Of a DNA stretch of 64,000 nucleotides, positions 16,569-25,171 are shown piece by piece (the first letter of the stretch is position 1; the number at the start of each line of letters is the position of its first letter). Below the pieces are notes generated by a model. That model worked only from the letters and a program-made list of their open reading frames with translations, did not search any database and had not been told where the DNA came from. Source of the stretch: Jidongwangia harbinensis (lineage in GTDB: Bacteria; Actinomycetota; Actinomycetes; Mycobacteriales; Micromonosporaceae); assembly GCF_020216025.1 (NCBI RefSeq), contig NZ_JAIWNC010000010.1, forward strand, positions 124,001 to 188,000, read 5' to 3'. The position numbers were made by a program, and so were the translations under genes.

Positions 16569-17589
16569 CCGGCTGACCGGCGGCGCGGCGGTCCTGCTGC
16601 TCGCGACCGGGCTGCTGTCGTTCCCCGGGCTGGCGCCGAACCCGTACGTCCTGTCGGCCGGCATCGTGGTGCTCCACTACGCGGTGCTCGCCACCTCGTG
16701 GAACTTCGTCGGCGGGTTCACCGGCTACCTCTCGCTCGGGCACGGCGCGCTGGCCGGCCTGGGCGGGTACGGCACCGGGCTGCTGGTGACGAAGGCCGGG
16801 CTGAACAGCTTCGTGGCCCTGGCGCTGGCCATGCTGCTGGTGTCCGCGCTGGCGGTGCCGATCGGGATGGCGGCGTTGCGGGTCCGCGGCGCGTCGTTCG
16901 TCATCGTCTCGATCGCGCTGGTGCTGATCCTGCTGCTGGTGTTCCAGAGCTGGGCGTCGCTCACCGGCGGCTCCCGCGGCCTGGTCGTACCACGGCCGTT
17001 CGACCTGTCCCGCCCGGAGCACCACCGGGTGTTCTGGTTCCTGTTCTCCGGTCTGCTGGCCTTGGCGCTGCTCGCCTGGTGGCTGATCGACCGGTCCCGG
17101 TTCGGCCTCGGGCTCAAGGCGATCCGGGAGGACGAGGACAAGGCCGAGGCCCTGGGTACGCCGACGTTCGCGTACAAGCTGGTGGTCTTCGTGGTCTCGG
17201 CCGCGTTCACCGCGCTGGCCGGCGGGCTGTACGCGCTGTGGTTCGGCGACCTCGACCCGGTTTTCCAGTTCTCCGTCCTGACCGGGTCCTACCTGGTCCT
17301 GATGGCGCTGCTCGGCGGCGTCCGCAACCTGTTCGGCCCGCTGGTCGGCGCGCTCGTGGTGGGCGTCGCGCTGGAGTACTTCAAGGTCGAGTTCGGCAAC
17401 ACCCCGCTGCACCTGGTGGCCACCGGCGTGCTGCTCGCGCTGGTGGTGCTGTTCATGCCGGACGGCGTGCTGCCGGCCGCCGGGTCGCTGCTGCGGCGGT
17501 TGCGGCCGGCCGGTGAGCAGGCGTCCATCCGGGACGTCACCGCCGCCGAGTTGCGCGAGCGGCGGCGCGCCGAGGAGGTCCGCCGGTGA
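16552..17589 (+). CDS. Branched-chain-type ABC transporter permease (LivM-like)
   Basis: A 345-residue second membrane subunit of the importer. Translation probably begins at the TTG at 16552, preceded by GGAGG, inside the end of the LivH-like gene. It contains about nine hydrophobic segments and the LivM motifs NFVGGFTGYLSLGHGALAGLG and, in the coupling loop, LKAIREDEDKAEALGTP. The C-terminal tail is basic and charged (RDVTAAELRERRRAEEVRR). The stop overlaps the start of the first ATPase (GTGA), so subunit stoichiometry is probably kept by translational coupling. Confidence 0.9.
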   Translation: MPSVSSRLTGGAAVLLLATGLLSFPGLAPNPYVLSAGIVVLHYAVLATSWNFVGGFTGYLSLGHGALAGLGGYGTGLLVTKAGLNSFVALALAMLLVSALAVPIGMAALRVRGASFVIVSIALVLILLLVFQSWASLTGGSRGLVVPRPFDLSRPEHHRVFWFLFSGLLALALLAWWLIDRSRFGLGLKAIREDEDKAEALGTPTFAYKLVVFVVSAAFTALAGGLYALWFGDLDPVFQFSVLTGSYLVLMALLGGVRNLFGPLVGALVVGVALEYFKVEFGNTPLHLVATGVLLALVVLFMPDGVLPAAGSLLRRLRPAGEQASIRDVTAAELRERRRAEEVRR

Positions 17590-18314
17590 CCCTGCAGACT
17601 GTCGACCTGCGCAAGGCGTTCGGTGGGGTGACCGCGCTGGACGGTGCCACGGTGCGCTTCCGGGACGGAAAGATCAATGCGCTGATCGGCCCGAACGGCT
17701 CCGGCAAGACGACCTACTTCAACTGCGTCACCGGGATGATCCGGGCGGACCGCGGGCGGGTCACGTACCGGGAAAGGGATCTCACCGGGCGGGCACCGCA
17801 CGTCATCGCCCGCGCCGGGATCGGCCGCACGTTCCAGCTCTGCCGGATCTTCCCGCGGATGACCGCGCTGGACAACGTGCTGGCCGCGGTCCGGCCGGCG
17901 GGCGTGTTCGATGCGCTGCGCGGGGCCCGGCACCGCGTCGAGACCGGCCGGGCCCGGGGCTGGCTCACCCGGCTCGGCATCGAGCACCTGGCCGGCGCCC
18001 CGGCCGGCACGCTGTCCTGGGGCCAGCAGAAGCTGCTGGAGCTGGCCGGTGTGCTGATGACCGATCCGGACACGATTCTCCTGGACGAGCCGGCCGGCGG
18101 GGTCAACCCGGCGCTGCTGGACCGGATCGGCACGCTGGTACGCGAGCTGAACGCCGAGGGCCGCACGTTCGTCATCGTCGAGCACAACATGGACCTGGTG
18201 ATGAGCCTCAGCGACCACATCGTGGTGTTCGACCGGGGCCGCCCGATCGCCGAGGGGCCGCCGTCCGTCATCCGCACCGACGAACGCGTACTGGGGGCCT
18301 ACCTTGGCGTCTGA
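17586..18314 (+). CDS. Branched-chain-type ABC transporter ATPase (LivG-like)
   Basis: A 242-residue ATPase of the HAAT importer. Walker A is GPNGSGKTTYFN, the Q-loop lies in RTFQLCRIFPRMTALDNV, the signature is LSWGQQKLLELAG (LSxGQ), Walker B is TILLDEPAGGVNP and the H-loop is FVIVEHNMDLVM. The A/G loop pattern and the R-TFQ motif mark it as LivG and not LivF. The GTG at 17586 overlaps the LivM stop. It is followed by the LivF partner with an 11-base overlap. It would energise import together with LivF. Confidence 0.92.
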   Translation: MTLQTVDLRKAFGGVTALDGATVRFRDGKINALIGPNGSGKTTYFNCVTGMIRADRGRVTYRERDLTGRAPHVIARAGIGRTFQLCRIFPRMTALDNVLAAVRPAGVFDALRGARHRVETGRARGWLTRLGIEHLAGAPAGTLSWGQQKLLELAGVLMTDPDTILLDEPAGGVNPALLDRIGTLVRELNAEGRTFVIVEHNMDLVMSLSDHIVVFDRGRPIAEGPPSVIRTDERVLGAYLGV

Positions 18315-19056
18315 GATCGAACTCGTCGACATCCAGGCCGGCTACGGGCGGGCCGCGCCGGTGCTGCGCGGGTTCAGCGTGGCGGTCCCGGCCGGTTCCG
18401 TGGTCTGCCTGGTCGGCCCGAACGGCGCCGGCAAGTCGACCGTGCTGAAGGTGGCCGCCGGCCTGCTCCGGCCGCGGTCCGGCCGGCTGCTGGTCGGCGG
18501 CCGGGACGTCACCGGGCTGAGCCCGCAGCGGATGCTGGCGGCCGGCGTCGCGCTGGTGCTGCAGGGCCACAGCGTGTTCCGGGAGATGACCGTGGCGGAG
18601 AACGTGCGGCTGGGCGGCTACACGCTGACCGACCAGAAGCGGCTCGCCGAGCGGGTGGACTTCGTCAAGGGCCTCTTCCCGGTGGTCGCCGAGCGCTGGG
18701 GCGCGCTGGCCGGGCTGCTCTCCGGCGGCCAGCAGAAGCAGGTGGAGTTCGCCCGTTCGCTGATGGTCGACCCGCGGGTGGTGCTGCTGGACGAGCCGTC
18801 GATGGGTCTGGACCCGAAGGCCACCAGCACGGTCTTCGCGCAGGTGCGGCGGATGCGGGACGCCGGGACCGCGGTCCTGCTGGTGGAGCAGAACGCCCGG
18901 CGCGCGCTGGAGACCGCGGACCTCGGCTGCGTGCTCGACCTCGGGCGGGTGCACCTCGCCGGGCCGGCCGCCGACCTGCTGGCCGATCCGCAACTCGGGG
19001 AGCTGTACCTGGGCGGCCGCCCCGGCGAGAAGCGCCCGGCGGCGCAGGAAGGATGA
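18304..19056 (+). CDS. Branched-chain-type ABC transporter ATPase (LivF-like)
   Basis: A 250-residue ATPase, the second nucleotide-binding subunit of the importer. Walker A is GPNGAGKSTVLK, the Q-loop lies in LVLQGHSVFREMTVAENV, the signature is LLSGGQQKQVEFAR and Walker B is VVLLDEPSMGLDP, with the H-loop replaced by the LivF-typical VEQNARRALE. The start is TTG at 18304 (LASEIELVDIQAGYG), within the LivG end. The C-terminus (RPGEKRPAAQEG) is basic. The stop overlaps the next ATG (ATGA), extending the operon into two secreted proteins, which is unusual for Liv operons. Confidence 0.92.
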   Translation: MASEIELVDIQAGYGRAAPVLRGFSVAVPAGSVVCLVGPNGAGKSTVLKVAAGLLRPRSGRLLVGGRDVTGLSPQRMLAAGVALVLQGHSVFREMTVAENVRLGGYTLTDQKRLAERVDFVKGLFPVVAERWGALAGLLSGGQQKQVEFARSLMVDPRVVLLDEPSMGLDPKATSTVFAQVRRMRDAGTAVLLVEQNARRALETADLGCVLDLGRVHLAGPAADLLADPQLGELYLGGRPGEKRPAAQEG

Positions 19057-19955
19057 CCGGAGTGTCGATGTTCACCGGCGTCATCGCCGCGGTCCTGGTC
19101 GCCGGTCTCGCCGGCGCCGGCGGCCCGGCGGACCGCGACGTCCATCCGCATCTGCGGCCGCACCTGGTCGCCTTCTACGACTTCGACCACCCGGTGCCCG
19201 GCGATCCCGCGCTGGAACGGGACCGGGGGCGGTCCGGCACCGAGATCGAGCTGGTGCACGGCGGCGCCGCCATGCGGGTCGCGGACCGCGCCTACCCGGG
19301 CGGCGGGACCGTGCTGCAGACCGGACCGGTCGACGGCGCGGCGAACGACTGGAAGGCCGGCGCCTGGTCGGCCGGCGGCGTCCGCACGCTGCGGGCGTTG
19401 AACGCCACCGAGGGCATCACCGTGCTCGGCTGGTTCAAGCGGCAGGCGGACGGCCCGGCCCCCGGCTTCGGCGCGATCGGGCTGGCCGGCGTGCTGACCG
19501 GCAACTCCGACGGCCACGCGGTCCGGGCCCTGCTGGAACTGATCGACGTGAACGGCACGCTGCGGCTGGCCGCGCTCGGGCGGCGGCTCGACGACGGCAA
19601 TTCGCAGATCCTCGCGGCACAGGCCGACTGGCGGGCGCTGCTGCCCCGGGACGAGTGGGTGCACCTGGCCGCGACGTTCGACTTCACCGCGGGCACCATG
19701 GCGCTGTACCGCAACGGCGCGCCGGTGGACGGCTTCTACACCCGCACCGACGACCCGTGGCTGATCGGCGGTCCGGGCCCGCACGTCACCTCGGCCACCG
19801 ACCCGCGGGGCATCAAGATCGGCGGCAGCTTCCCGTGGCCGGGCTCGGCCGACCGCAATCCCTGCGCCTGCCGGATGGACGCGCTCATGGTCCTCGACCG
19901 TTCGCTTCCCGCACGTGACATCACCAACCAGTACCGCTACATGACTCGGGGGTAG
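19053..19955 (+). CDS. Secreted LamG/concanavalin-like domain protein
   Basis: A 300-residue exported protein. The N-terminus MTGVSMFTGVIAAVLVAGLAGAGG is a signal peptide, with cleavage likely after the Ala/Gly stretch near residue 24. The mature region is a single laminin-G-like beta-sandwich: VAFYDFDHPVPGDP at its start, GITVLGWFKR and WVHLAATFDFTAGTMALYRNG in the core, and a C-terminal LDRSLPARDITNQYRYM strand, typical of LamG-3 proteins found on secreted actinobacterial enzymes. No catalytic motif is evident, so it may bind a glycan. Its ATG overlaps the LivF stop, so it is part of the importer operon. Confidence 0.8.
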   Translation: MTGVSMFTGVIAAVLVAGLAGAGGPADRDVHPHLRPHLVAFYDFDHPVPGDPALERDRGRSGTEIELVHGGAAMRVADRAYPGGGTVLQTGPVDGAANDWKAGAWSAGGVRTLRALNATEGITVLGWFKRQADGPAPGFGAIGLAGVLTGNSDGHAVRALLELIDVNGTLRLAALGRRLDDGNSQILAAQADWRALLPRDEWVHLAATFDFTAGTMALYRNGAPVDGFYTRTDDPWLIGGPGPHVTSATDPRGIKIGGSFPWPGSADRNPCACRMDALMVLDRSLPARDITNQYRYMTRG

Positions 19956-19957
19956 TC

Positions 19958-22015
19958 GTGCGCCGCTTCGTTCTCGCTCTCGTCCTCCTGGCCTCCCTGG
20001 GAGTTCCCGGTACCGCGCGGGCCGCGGCGGCACCGGTGTACGACCCGGTGCCGACCGAGCCCGTCACCTCGCGCCTCGGCCTGGTCCTGGCGGAGTACGC
20101 CAGCTTCCCGCAGTCCTTCACCGACCCGCCGCTGGTCGACCAGCGGCTCAACCGGACCGCCCGGATCAACACCGTCATGGAGCTGCCGGACGGCTCGGGC
20201 CGGCGCGCGGTGCCCGACCTCAACGGCAACCTGTACCTGGTGCGGAACGGGGTGCCGCACGTCTACCTCGACGTGGCGGCGACGTTCCAGCCCGAGTTCT
20301 TCTCCGGCCGCGGCCTGGGACAGGGCTTCGGGTACGTGACGTTCCACCCGGACTTCGCCCGCAACGGCCGCTTCTACACGATCCACACCGAAGAGGCGGC
20401 GGTGACCGCGGAGCAGCCGGACTACCGGCAGGCCACCGTGCTCTACCACGGCGTGATCACCGAGTGGACCGCCACCGACCCGGCGGCGGACACCTTCGCC
20501 GGCACCCACCGCGAGGTGCTGCGGATCGGCTTCGGCGGCCAGATCCACGGCATCCAGGAGATCAACTTCAACCCCACCGCCGAGCGTGGCGACCGCGACT
20601 ACGGGATGCTCTACCTCGCGGTCGGCGACGGCGGCCTGGGCGTGCGCAACACCGACCCGCAGGACCTGGCACTGCCGCACGGCAAGCTGCTGCGGATCGA
20701 CCCGGCCGGCACCGACGCGCCCAACGGCCGGTACGGCATCCCGCCGGACAACCCGTTCGCCGGCCGGCCCGGCGCACTCGGCGAGATCTACGCGTACGGC
20801 TTCCGCGACCCGCACCGGTTCAGCTGGGACACCGACACCGGGCGGATGTACCTGGGGCACATCGGCGAGCACGCGGTCGAGGCCATCTACGAGGTCCGGG
20901 CCGGTGACAACATGGGCTGGAGCGACCGGGAGGGCCGGTACGTCTTCGACCGCGCCCCGGCGAACCCGTGCGACCGGCTGTACCCGCTGCCCGAGGGCGA
21001 CACCGGCTACCAGTACCCGGTCGCCGAGTACGACCACAACCCGGCGGCGGACTGGAACTGCACGTCCGACGTCGGCGTCGCGGTGGCCGGCGGCTTCGTC
21101 TACCGCGGCTCGGACGTGCCCGCGCTGCGCGGCAAGTACGTCTTCGGCGACCTGGTGAACGGCTGGGTGTTCTACACCGAGGTGGACGAGATGCGCCGCG
21201 GCGGTAAGCCGGCCACCATCCACCGGCTGCACCTCTACACCCCCGCCGGCCGGGCGGTCACGATGCCGGAGCTGTCCGGGCCGGGCGCGCCCGGCGATCC
21301 GAACCGGGTGGATCTGCGGTTCGGCACCGACGCCCGCGGCGAGCTGTACCTGCTCGCCAAGGCCAATGGCAGGATCTGGCAGGTGACCGGTACGCAGACC
21401 TTCGCGAGCGGGCCGGTCGGCGGCACCCGGGTCGCCGGCACCATGCGCGCCACCAACTGGGCGCCCGTGACGCCGTCGAAGTGGCGGTTCACCGGGGAGC
21501 AGGTCATCCTCGCCGAGGCCGGGGAGAGCCGGCCGGGTCCGCGGCGGCCGTTCGAGTACGCGGTCCTCACCGCCGGTCCCGTGTTCGCCGCCGTGGAGAT
21601 CAAGGCGAGGGTACGGCTGGACGAACCGGTCGAGGTGACGAACCGGGACGTGATCATCGTGTTCGGCCACCGCTCCGACACCGAGTTCTACTACGCCCAC
21701 CTGTCCACCGACAACACCATTTATCCGCACAACGGCATCTTCAAGGTGAACAACGCCGACCGGGAGCGCATCGACCTCCAGTGGAACGGGCGCTCGCGCG
21801 GGGCGAACCCGGCGGTGGTGGACGCGAGGTGGCACCACGTGACGGTGCGGCACCTGCCGGCCACCGGGGAGATCGCGGTCTACCTCGACGGTGCGCGGGA
21901 CCCGCTGATGACGGCCCGGGACACCACGTTCCCGTCCGGCCGGGTCGGGTTCGGCTCGTTCGACAACATCGGCCGGATGCGCGATCTGCGGGTGACCGGC
22001 ACGCCGGCGGCCTGA
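19958..22015 (+). CDS. Secreted glucose/sorbosone dehydrogenase-like protein with C-terminal concanavalin-like domain
   Basis: A 685-residue exported protein. The GTG at 19958 leads a signal peptide (MRRFVLALVLLASLGVPGTARA, AxA cleavage near residue 24). Residues about 45-480 form the six-bladed propeller of the soluble quinoprotein glucose/sorbosone dehydrogenase family: RAVPDLNGNLYLV, GFGYVTFHPDFARNGRFYTIH, LYLAVGDGG, LLRIDPAG, IYAYGFRDPHRFSWD and HIGEHAVEAIYEV are all characteristic. Residues about 500-685 form a concanavalin-like (DUF1080/LamG-type) sandwich ending WHHVTVRHLPATGEIAVYLDG. It closes the operon. It would oxidise a sugar outside the cell or hydrolyse a keto-glycoside; cofactor and substrate are not shown by the sequence. 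Confidence 0.82.
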   Translation: MRRFVLALVLLASLGVPGTARAAAAPVYDPVPTEPVTSRLGLVLAEYASFPQSFTDPPLVDQRLNRTARINTVMELPDGSGRRAVPDLNGNLYLVRNGVPHVYLDVAATFQPEFFSGRGLGQGFGYVTFHPDFARNGRFYTIHTEEAAVTAEQPDYRQATVLYHGVITEWTATDPAADTFAGTHREVLRIGFGGQIHGIQEINFNPTAERGDRDYGMLYLAVGDGGLGVRNTDPQDLALPHGKLLRIDPAGTDAPNGRYGIPPDNPFAGRPGALGEIYAYGFRDPHRFSWDTDTGRMYLGHIGEHAVEAIYEVRAGDNMGWSDREGRYVFDRAPANPCDRLYPLPEGDTGYQYPVAEYDHNPAADWNCTSDVGVAVAGGFVYRGSDVPALRGKYVFGDLVNGWVFYTEVDEMRRGGKPATIHRLHLYTPAGRAVTMPELSGPGAPGDPNRVDLRFGTDARGELYLLAKANGRIWQVTGTQTFASGPVGGTRVAGTMRATNWAPVTPSKWRFTGEQVILAEAGESRPGPRRPFEYAVLTAGPVFAAVEIKARVRLDEPVEVTNRDVIIVFGHRSDTEFYYAHLSTDNTIYPHNGIFKVNNADRERIDLQWNGRSRGANPAVVDARWHHVTVRHLPATGEIAVYLDGARDPLMTARDTTFPSGRVGFGSFDNIGRMRDLRVTGTPAA

Positions 22016-22260
22016 GGCCCGGGCGGCCCGGCCCGCGCGGCGTGCACGGCGTCGCGCGAACGGCCCCGCCGGCGGCCGTCAACAGGCGCGACGGGGGCGC
22101 TGCCTGCGCGTACCCGGGTCGTCCGGTTGTCGCGGAACCGGCACCGACCGTCCAGATACCCCCGAACGAGGGACTAGTCGTGCGTCAGGACTGACGGTAT
22201 AAGCCGGGCGGCGGTCTATGCTTGCGCGCGTCGATCCACTCCGGATGGAGGATGCATAAC

Positions 22261-23076
22261 GTGGCTGAGAGCCCGCCCGCCGGCGACGGGGCCGAGGAAA
22301 GCCCCAAGCTGGACACCTCCGTGCCGCAGACCGCCCGAATCTGGAACTACCTGCTCGGCGGCAAGGACAACTTCGCCGTCGACCGGGCGGTCGGCGACGA
22401 GATCATCGCGGCCATGCCGCACTTCGCCGAGGCCGCCGTGCTGTCCCGCCGGTACCTGGTCCGGGCGGTGCAGTTCCTGGCGGGCGAGGCGGGCGTCCGG
22501 CAGTTCCTGGACATCGGGACCGGCCTGCCGACCGCGGACAACACCCACGAGGTGGCCCAGCGGGTCGCCCCGGAGTCCCGGATCGTCTACGTGGACAACG
22601 ACCCGCTGGTCCTGGCGCACGCCCGGGCGCTGCTCACCACCAGCCCGGAGGGCGCCACCAGCTATGTGGACGCCGACCTCTACGACCCGGACGCCATCGT
22701 GGCCGCCGCGTCGACGATGCTGGACTTCGGCCAGCCGGTGGCGCTGATGCTGATGGGCGTCCTGGGCCACGTGGAGAGCGACGACGAGGCCAAGTCGATC
22801 ATCGACCGGCTGATGGCGACCATGGCGCCCGGCAGTTACCTCGCGGTGTACGACGGCAGCGACGTCGACCCGGACATCGCCGAGGCGGCCCGGATCTGGA
22901 ACCTCTCCGCCAACCCGAAGTACCACCTGCGCAGCCCGGACCGCTTCCGGGCGCTCTTCGCGGACCTCGAACTGGTCGAGCCGGGCGTGGTGCCAGTGAC
23001 CCGGTGGCGTCCCGACGCGGAGGCGGCCGCCGCCCCGGCCATCGCCCAGTACTGCGCCGTCGGGCGCAAGCCGTAG
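22261..23076 (+). CDS. SAM-dependent methyltransferase, DUF574 family
   Basis: A 271-residue protein of the DUF574 class of SAM-dependent methyltransferases, abundant in actinomycetes. I prefer the GTG at 22261 because GGAGG lies 9 bases upstream; an ATG at 22252 would abut the ribosome site. The family opening TSVPQTARIWNYLLGGKDNFAVDR is present, and the SAM-binding region shows FLDIGTGLPT, VYVDNDPLVL and ALMLMGVLGH. Its target is unknown. It is followed 26 bp later by an XRE-DUF5753 gene, a pairing seen repeatedly in this group of bacteria. Confidence 0.9.
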   Translation: MAESPPAGDGAEESPKLDTSVPQTARIWNYLLGGKDNFAVDRAVGDEIIAAMPHFAEAAVLSRRYLVRAVQFLAGEAGVRQFLDIGTGLPTADNTHEVAQRVAPESRIVYVDNDPLVLAHARALLTTSPEGATSYVDADLYDPDAIVAAASTMLDFGQPVALMLMGVLGHVESDDEAKSIIDRLMATMAPGSYLAVYDGSDVDPDIAEAARIWNLSANPKYHLRSPDRFRALFADLELVEPGVVPVTRWRPDAEAAAAPAIAQYCAVGRKP

Positions 23077-23102
23077 CCGAGCATCCCGATCCGGAGGACC
23101 GC

Positions 23103-23984
23103 GTGACCACGCCGCAAGCCAGCGGTGGACCGACCGTGCGTCGGCTCCAGCTGGGCGCGCGCCTGCGCACCCTGCGCCTGGCCCGGGGCGTCACCCGGGA
23201 TCAGGCCGGGTACGCCATCCGAGCCTCCGAATCGAAGATCAGCCGGATGGAGCTGGGCCGGGTCAGCTTCAAGGAACGCGACGTCACCGACCTGCTCAAG
23301 CTGTACGGGGTGGCGGACGCGGCGGAACACGAGCGGCTGCTCGCGCTGGCCCGCGAGGCGAACACGCCCAGCTGGTGGCACGCCTACGGCGACGTGCTGA
23401 GCACCTGGTTCCAGAACTACCTGGACCTGGAGCAGGCGGCCGAGCTGATCCGCACCTACGAGGTGCAGTTCATCCCGGGCCTGCTGCAGACCGACGCGTA
23501 CGCCCGCGCGGTGATCATGCTGGGGCACGGCACCGCGACGCGCACCGAGATCGACCGGCGCGCGAAGCTGCGGATGACCCGCAAGCAGCTGCTGCTCAAC
23601 GAGGGCGCGCCGCGGCTCTGGGCGGTGCTGGACGAGGCGGTGCTGCGCCGGCCGATCGGCGGTCGCACCGTGCTCCGGGAGCAGGTCGAGGCGCTGCTGG
23701 AGGCCTCCGCCATGCCGAACGTCCGGCTGCAGATCATGCCGTTCGACTCCGGCGGGCACGCGGCCGCCGGTGGCGCCTTCAGCATCCTGCGCTTCCCGCA
23801 CCAGGACCTGCCGGACGTGGTCTACATCGAGCACCTGACCAGCGGGCTCTACCTGGACAAGCGGGAGGACGTGGACAGCTACGCCGCGGCCATGGGCCGG
23901 CTGTTCATCGAGGCCGAACCGCCGGACCGCACCCCGGACCTGCTCCGGGCCGTGCTGCGGGACCTGGACGCTGACCGCCAGTGA
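23103..23984 (+). CDS. XRE helix-turn-helix protein with DUF5753 domain
   Basis: A 293-residue regulator of the actinomycete BldB-partner type. The GTG at 23103 follows GGAGG. Residues about 12-70 are an XRE helix-turn-helix (LGARLRTLRLARGVTRDQAGYAIRASESKISRMELG). The rest is DUF5753, recognised by IRTYEVQFIPGLLQTDAYAR, RKQLLLNEGAPRLWAVLDEA and the FPHQDLPDVVYIEHL region. Such proteins are usually encoded with a small DUF397 partner; I see none here, where the upstream partner is a DUF574 methyltransferase. A few bases downstream no credible small gene follows. Confidence 0.92.
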   Translation: MTTPQASGGPTVRRLQLGARLRTLRLARGVTRDQAGYAIRASESKISRMELGRVSFKERDVTDLLKLYGVADAAEHERLLALAREANTPSWWHAYGDVLSTWFQNYLDLEQAAELIRTYEVQFIPGLLQTDAYARAVIMLGHGTATRTEIDRRAKLRMTRKQLLLNEGAPRLWAVLDEAVLRRPIGGRTVLREQVEALLEASAMPNVRLQIMPFDSGGHAAAGGAFSILRFPHQDLPDVVYIEHLTSGLYLDKREDVDSYAAAMGRLFIEAEPPDRTPDLLRAVLRDLDADRQ

Positions 23985-24178
23985 GCCTTTGTTCGGCCAC
24001 GTTTGAGGGCCGCGCCGCCACGGTCACCGCCGAGCAGCTACCCGACGTGATGCGGCCGGCTGATCACGGCCGACCCGCAACGGCCGGGCGCCGCGCCACG
24101 GCGGCGGCTCATCGTCGGTGACCCGGCCGGTTCGGCCGACCCGGACGTGGCCACCGCCGGAGGCGCGCGGAGCCCGAC

Positions 24179-25012
24179 CTACTCGAGGAACGTGGTGAAC
24201 GAGCGCACCTTGTCGAAGCGGCCGGCGGCGAGGTCGTCGAAGCGGACCAGGAAATATCCCACGTAGAGTTCATCATCCGCCGTGTCGAAAGACGCGAGCG
24301 TGACCCACTCCCGCTTCAACCGGAACTGTTCTTCGTAGTCGTAGTCCGCCATTTCCAGGGTCGGTTCCGAGATGCCCGACCGGGGCTGCGTGTCGTACCC
24401 ACCGAGGCCGGGCGCGGAGCCTCTCCTCTGCGGCCAGAGCTCGTTGGCCAGTGCGCGGAGTTCCACAACGTGCGGCAGCGCGCCCATCACCCGCTCCACG
24501 GACTCGGACTCTTCGCGAGCCTCGTCGTCGTCATCGAACCACGACGGCAGCTCCGTCGTGACCTTGGCGTAGAGCTCGAACTCCTCGCCGACGAACGGGA
24601 TTTCCGGGTTGCAGTAGAACGGATCCGCGTAGTCGGGCGGCTCGGCTACCGCGGTGTCGACGCCCGCCGGGACGTACAGGACCTCGGCGTACTTTCCGGT
24701 TCCCAGGTCTTGCTCGTGTTCCAGGAAGAACAGCAGCGAGCCGTCCGACGGCAGGGGGAGCCGGTCGACCGTCGGCAACGCCGCGCAGTCGACGGAGGCG
24801 ACGAACGGCAACGGGTGTGCCCCGACCGTCGGCCACGCCGTCCCGGCCGGCAGCCGAGGCAGTCCGCCGTTCCGCCAGGCCACCTGTGTGTTGCTGGCGG
24901 GGCGGCTCGACATTTCGATCACGAATCGGAGATGTTCGGCGAACGTGTCGACCTCGTCCGCCGGAATCCCTCGCTCGACGGCCGCGTCGCGGAACTGCTC
25001 GTAATAGCCCAT
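24179..25012 (-). CDS. DUF1963 (YwqG-like) protein
   Basis: A 277-residue cytosolic protein that I recognise as DUF1963/YwqG-like from the SRPASNTQVAWRNGGLPRLPAGTAWP opening, FVASVDCAALP, GSLLFFLEHEQD and the C-terminal FLVRFDDLAAGRF. The function of the family is not established. The start at 25012 (MGYYEQFRD) lacks a clear ribosome site; a longer frame extends to 25069, so the start is uncertain. Base composition is less GC-biased than in neighbouring genes, and the gene is isolated, lying between convergent and tandem neighbours with no visible partner, which may point to recent acquisition. Confidence 0.75.
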   Translation of the reverse strand: MGYYEQFRDAAVERGIPADEVDTFAEHLRFVIEMSSRPASNTQVAWRNGGLPRLPAGTAWPTVGAHPLPFVASVDCAALPTVDRLPLPSDGSLLFFLEHEQDLGTGKYAEVLYVPAGVDTAVAEPPDYADPFYCNPEIPFVGEEFELYAKVTTELPSWFDDDDEAREESESVERVMGALPHVVELRALANELWPQRRGSAPGLGGYDTQPRSGISEPTLEMADYDYEEQFRLKREWVTLASFDTADDELYVGYFLVRFDDLAAGRFDKVRSFTTFLE

Positions 25013-25171
25013 GGAGACGGATGATCGCAGAGCCAGTCTCGCCGGGGCGTTGCCGGTCCCGGGCGGCAACGCAAGGTGGCAGATCGGCCACGAGAAGTTG
25101 ACCCCTGATCCAGGACACCGGGAAGTCGGATCCTGAGTGGACCGACCGCTCAGGCTGTTACTTCAAAAGCC

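Noticed and set aside
22183..22222. CGTCA-GGAC-TGACG inverted repeat and TATGCT upstream of the DUF574 gene as a possible promoter/operator.
   Set aside because: The possible -35 (CTGACG) is 20 bases from TATGCT, outside the usual spacing, and no regulator is linked to it.
23981..24121. A 46-codon open frame overlapping the stop of the XRE-DUF5753 gene, where a DUF397 partner would be expected.
   Set aside because: It starts with a GTGA overlap but its translation (MSLCSATFEGRAATV...) has no DUF397 features, and composition alone could produce it.
25079..25165. A stretch with GATCC inverted motifs (CCTGATCCAGGACACC, GTCGGATCCTGAG) that recalls insertion-sequence ends.
   Set aside because: No transposase fragment, no matching second end and no target duplication are visible; a database comparison would be needed.
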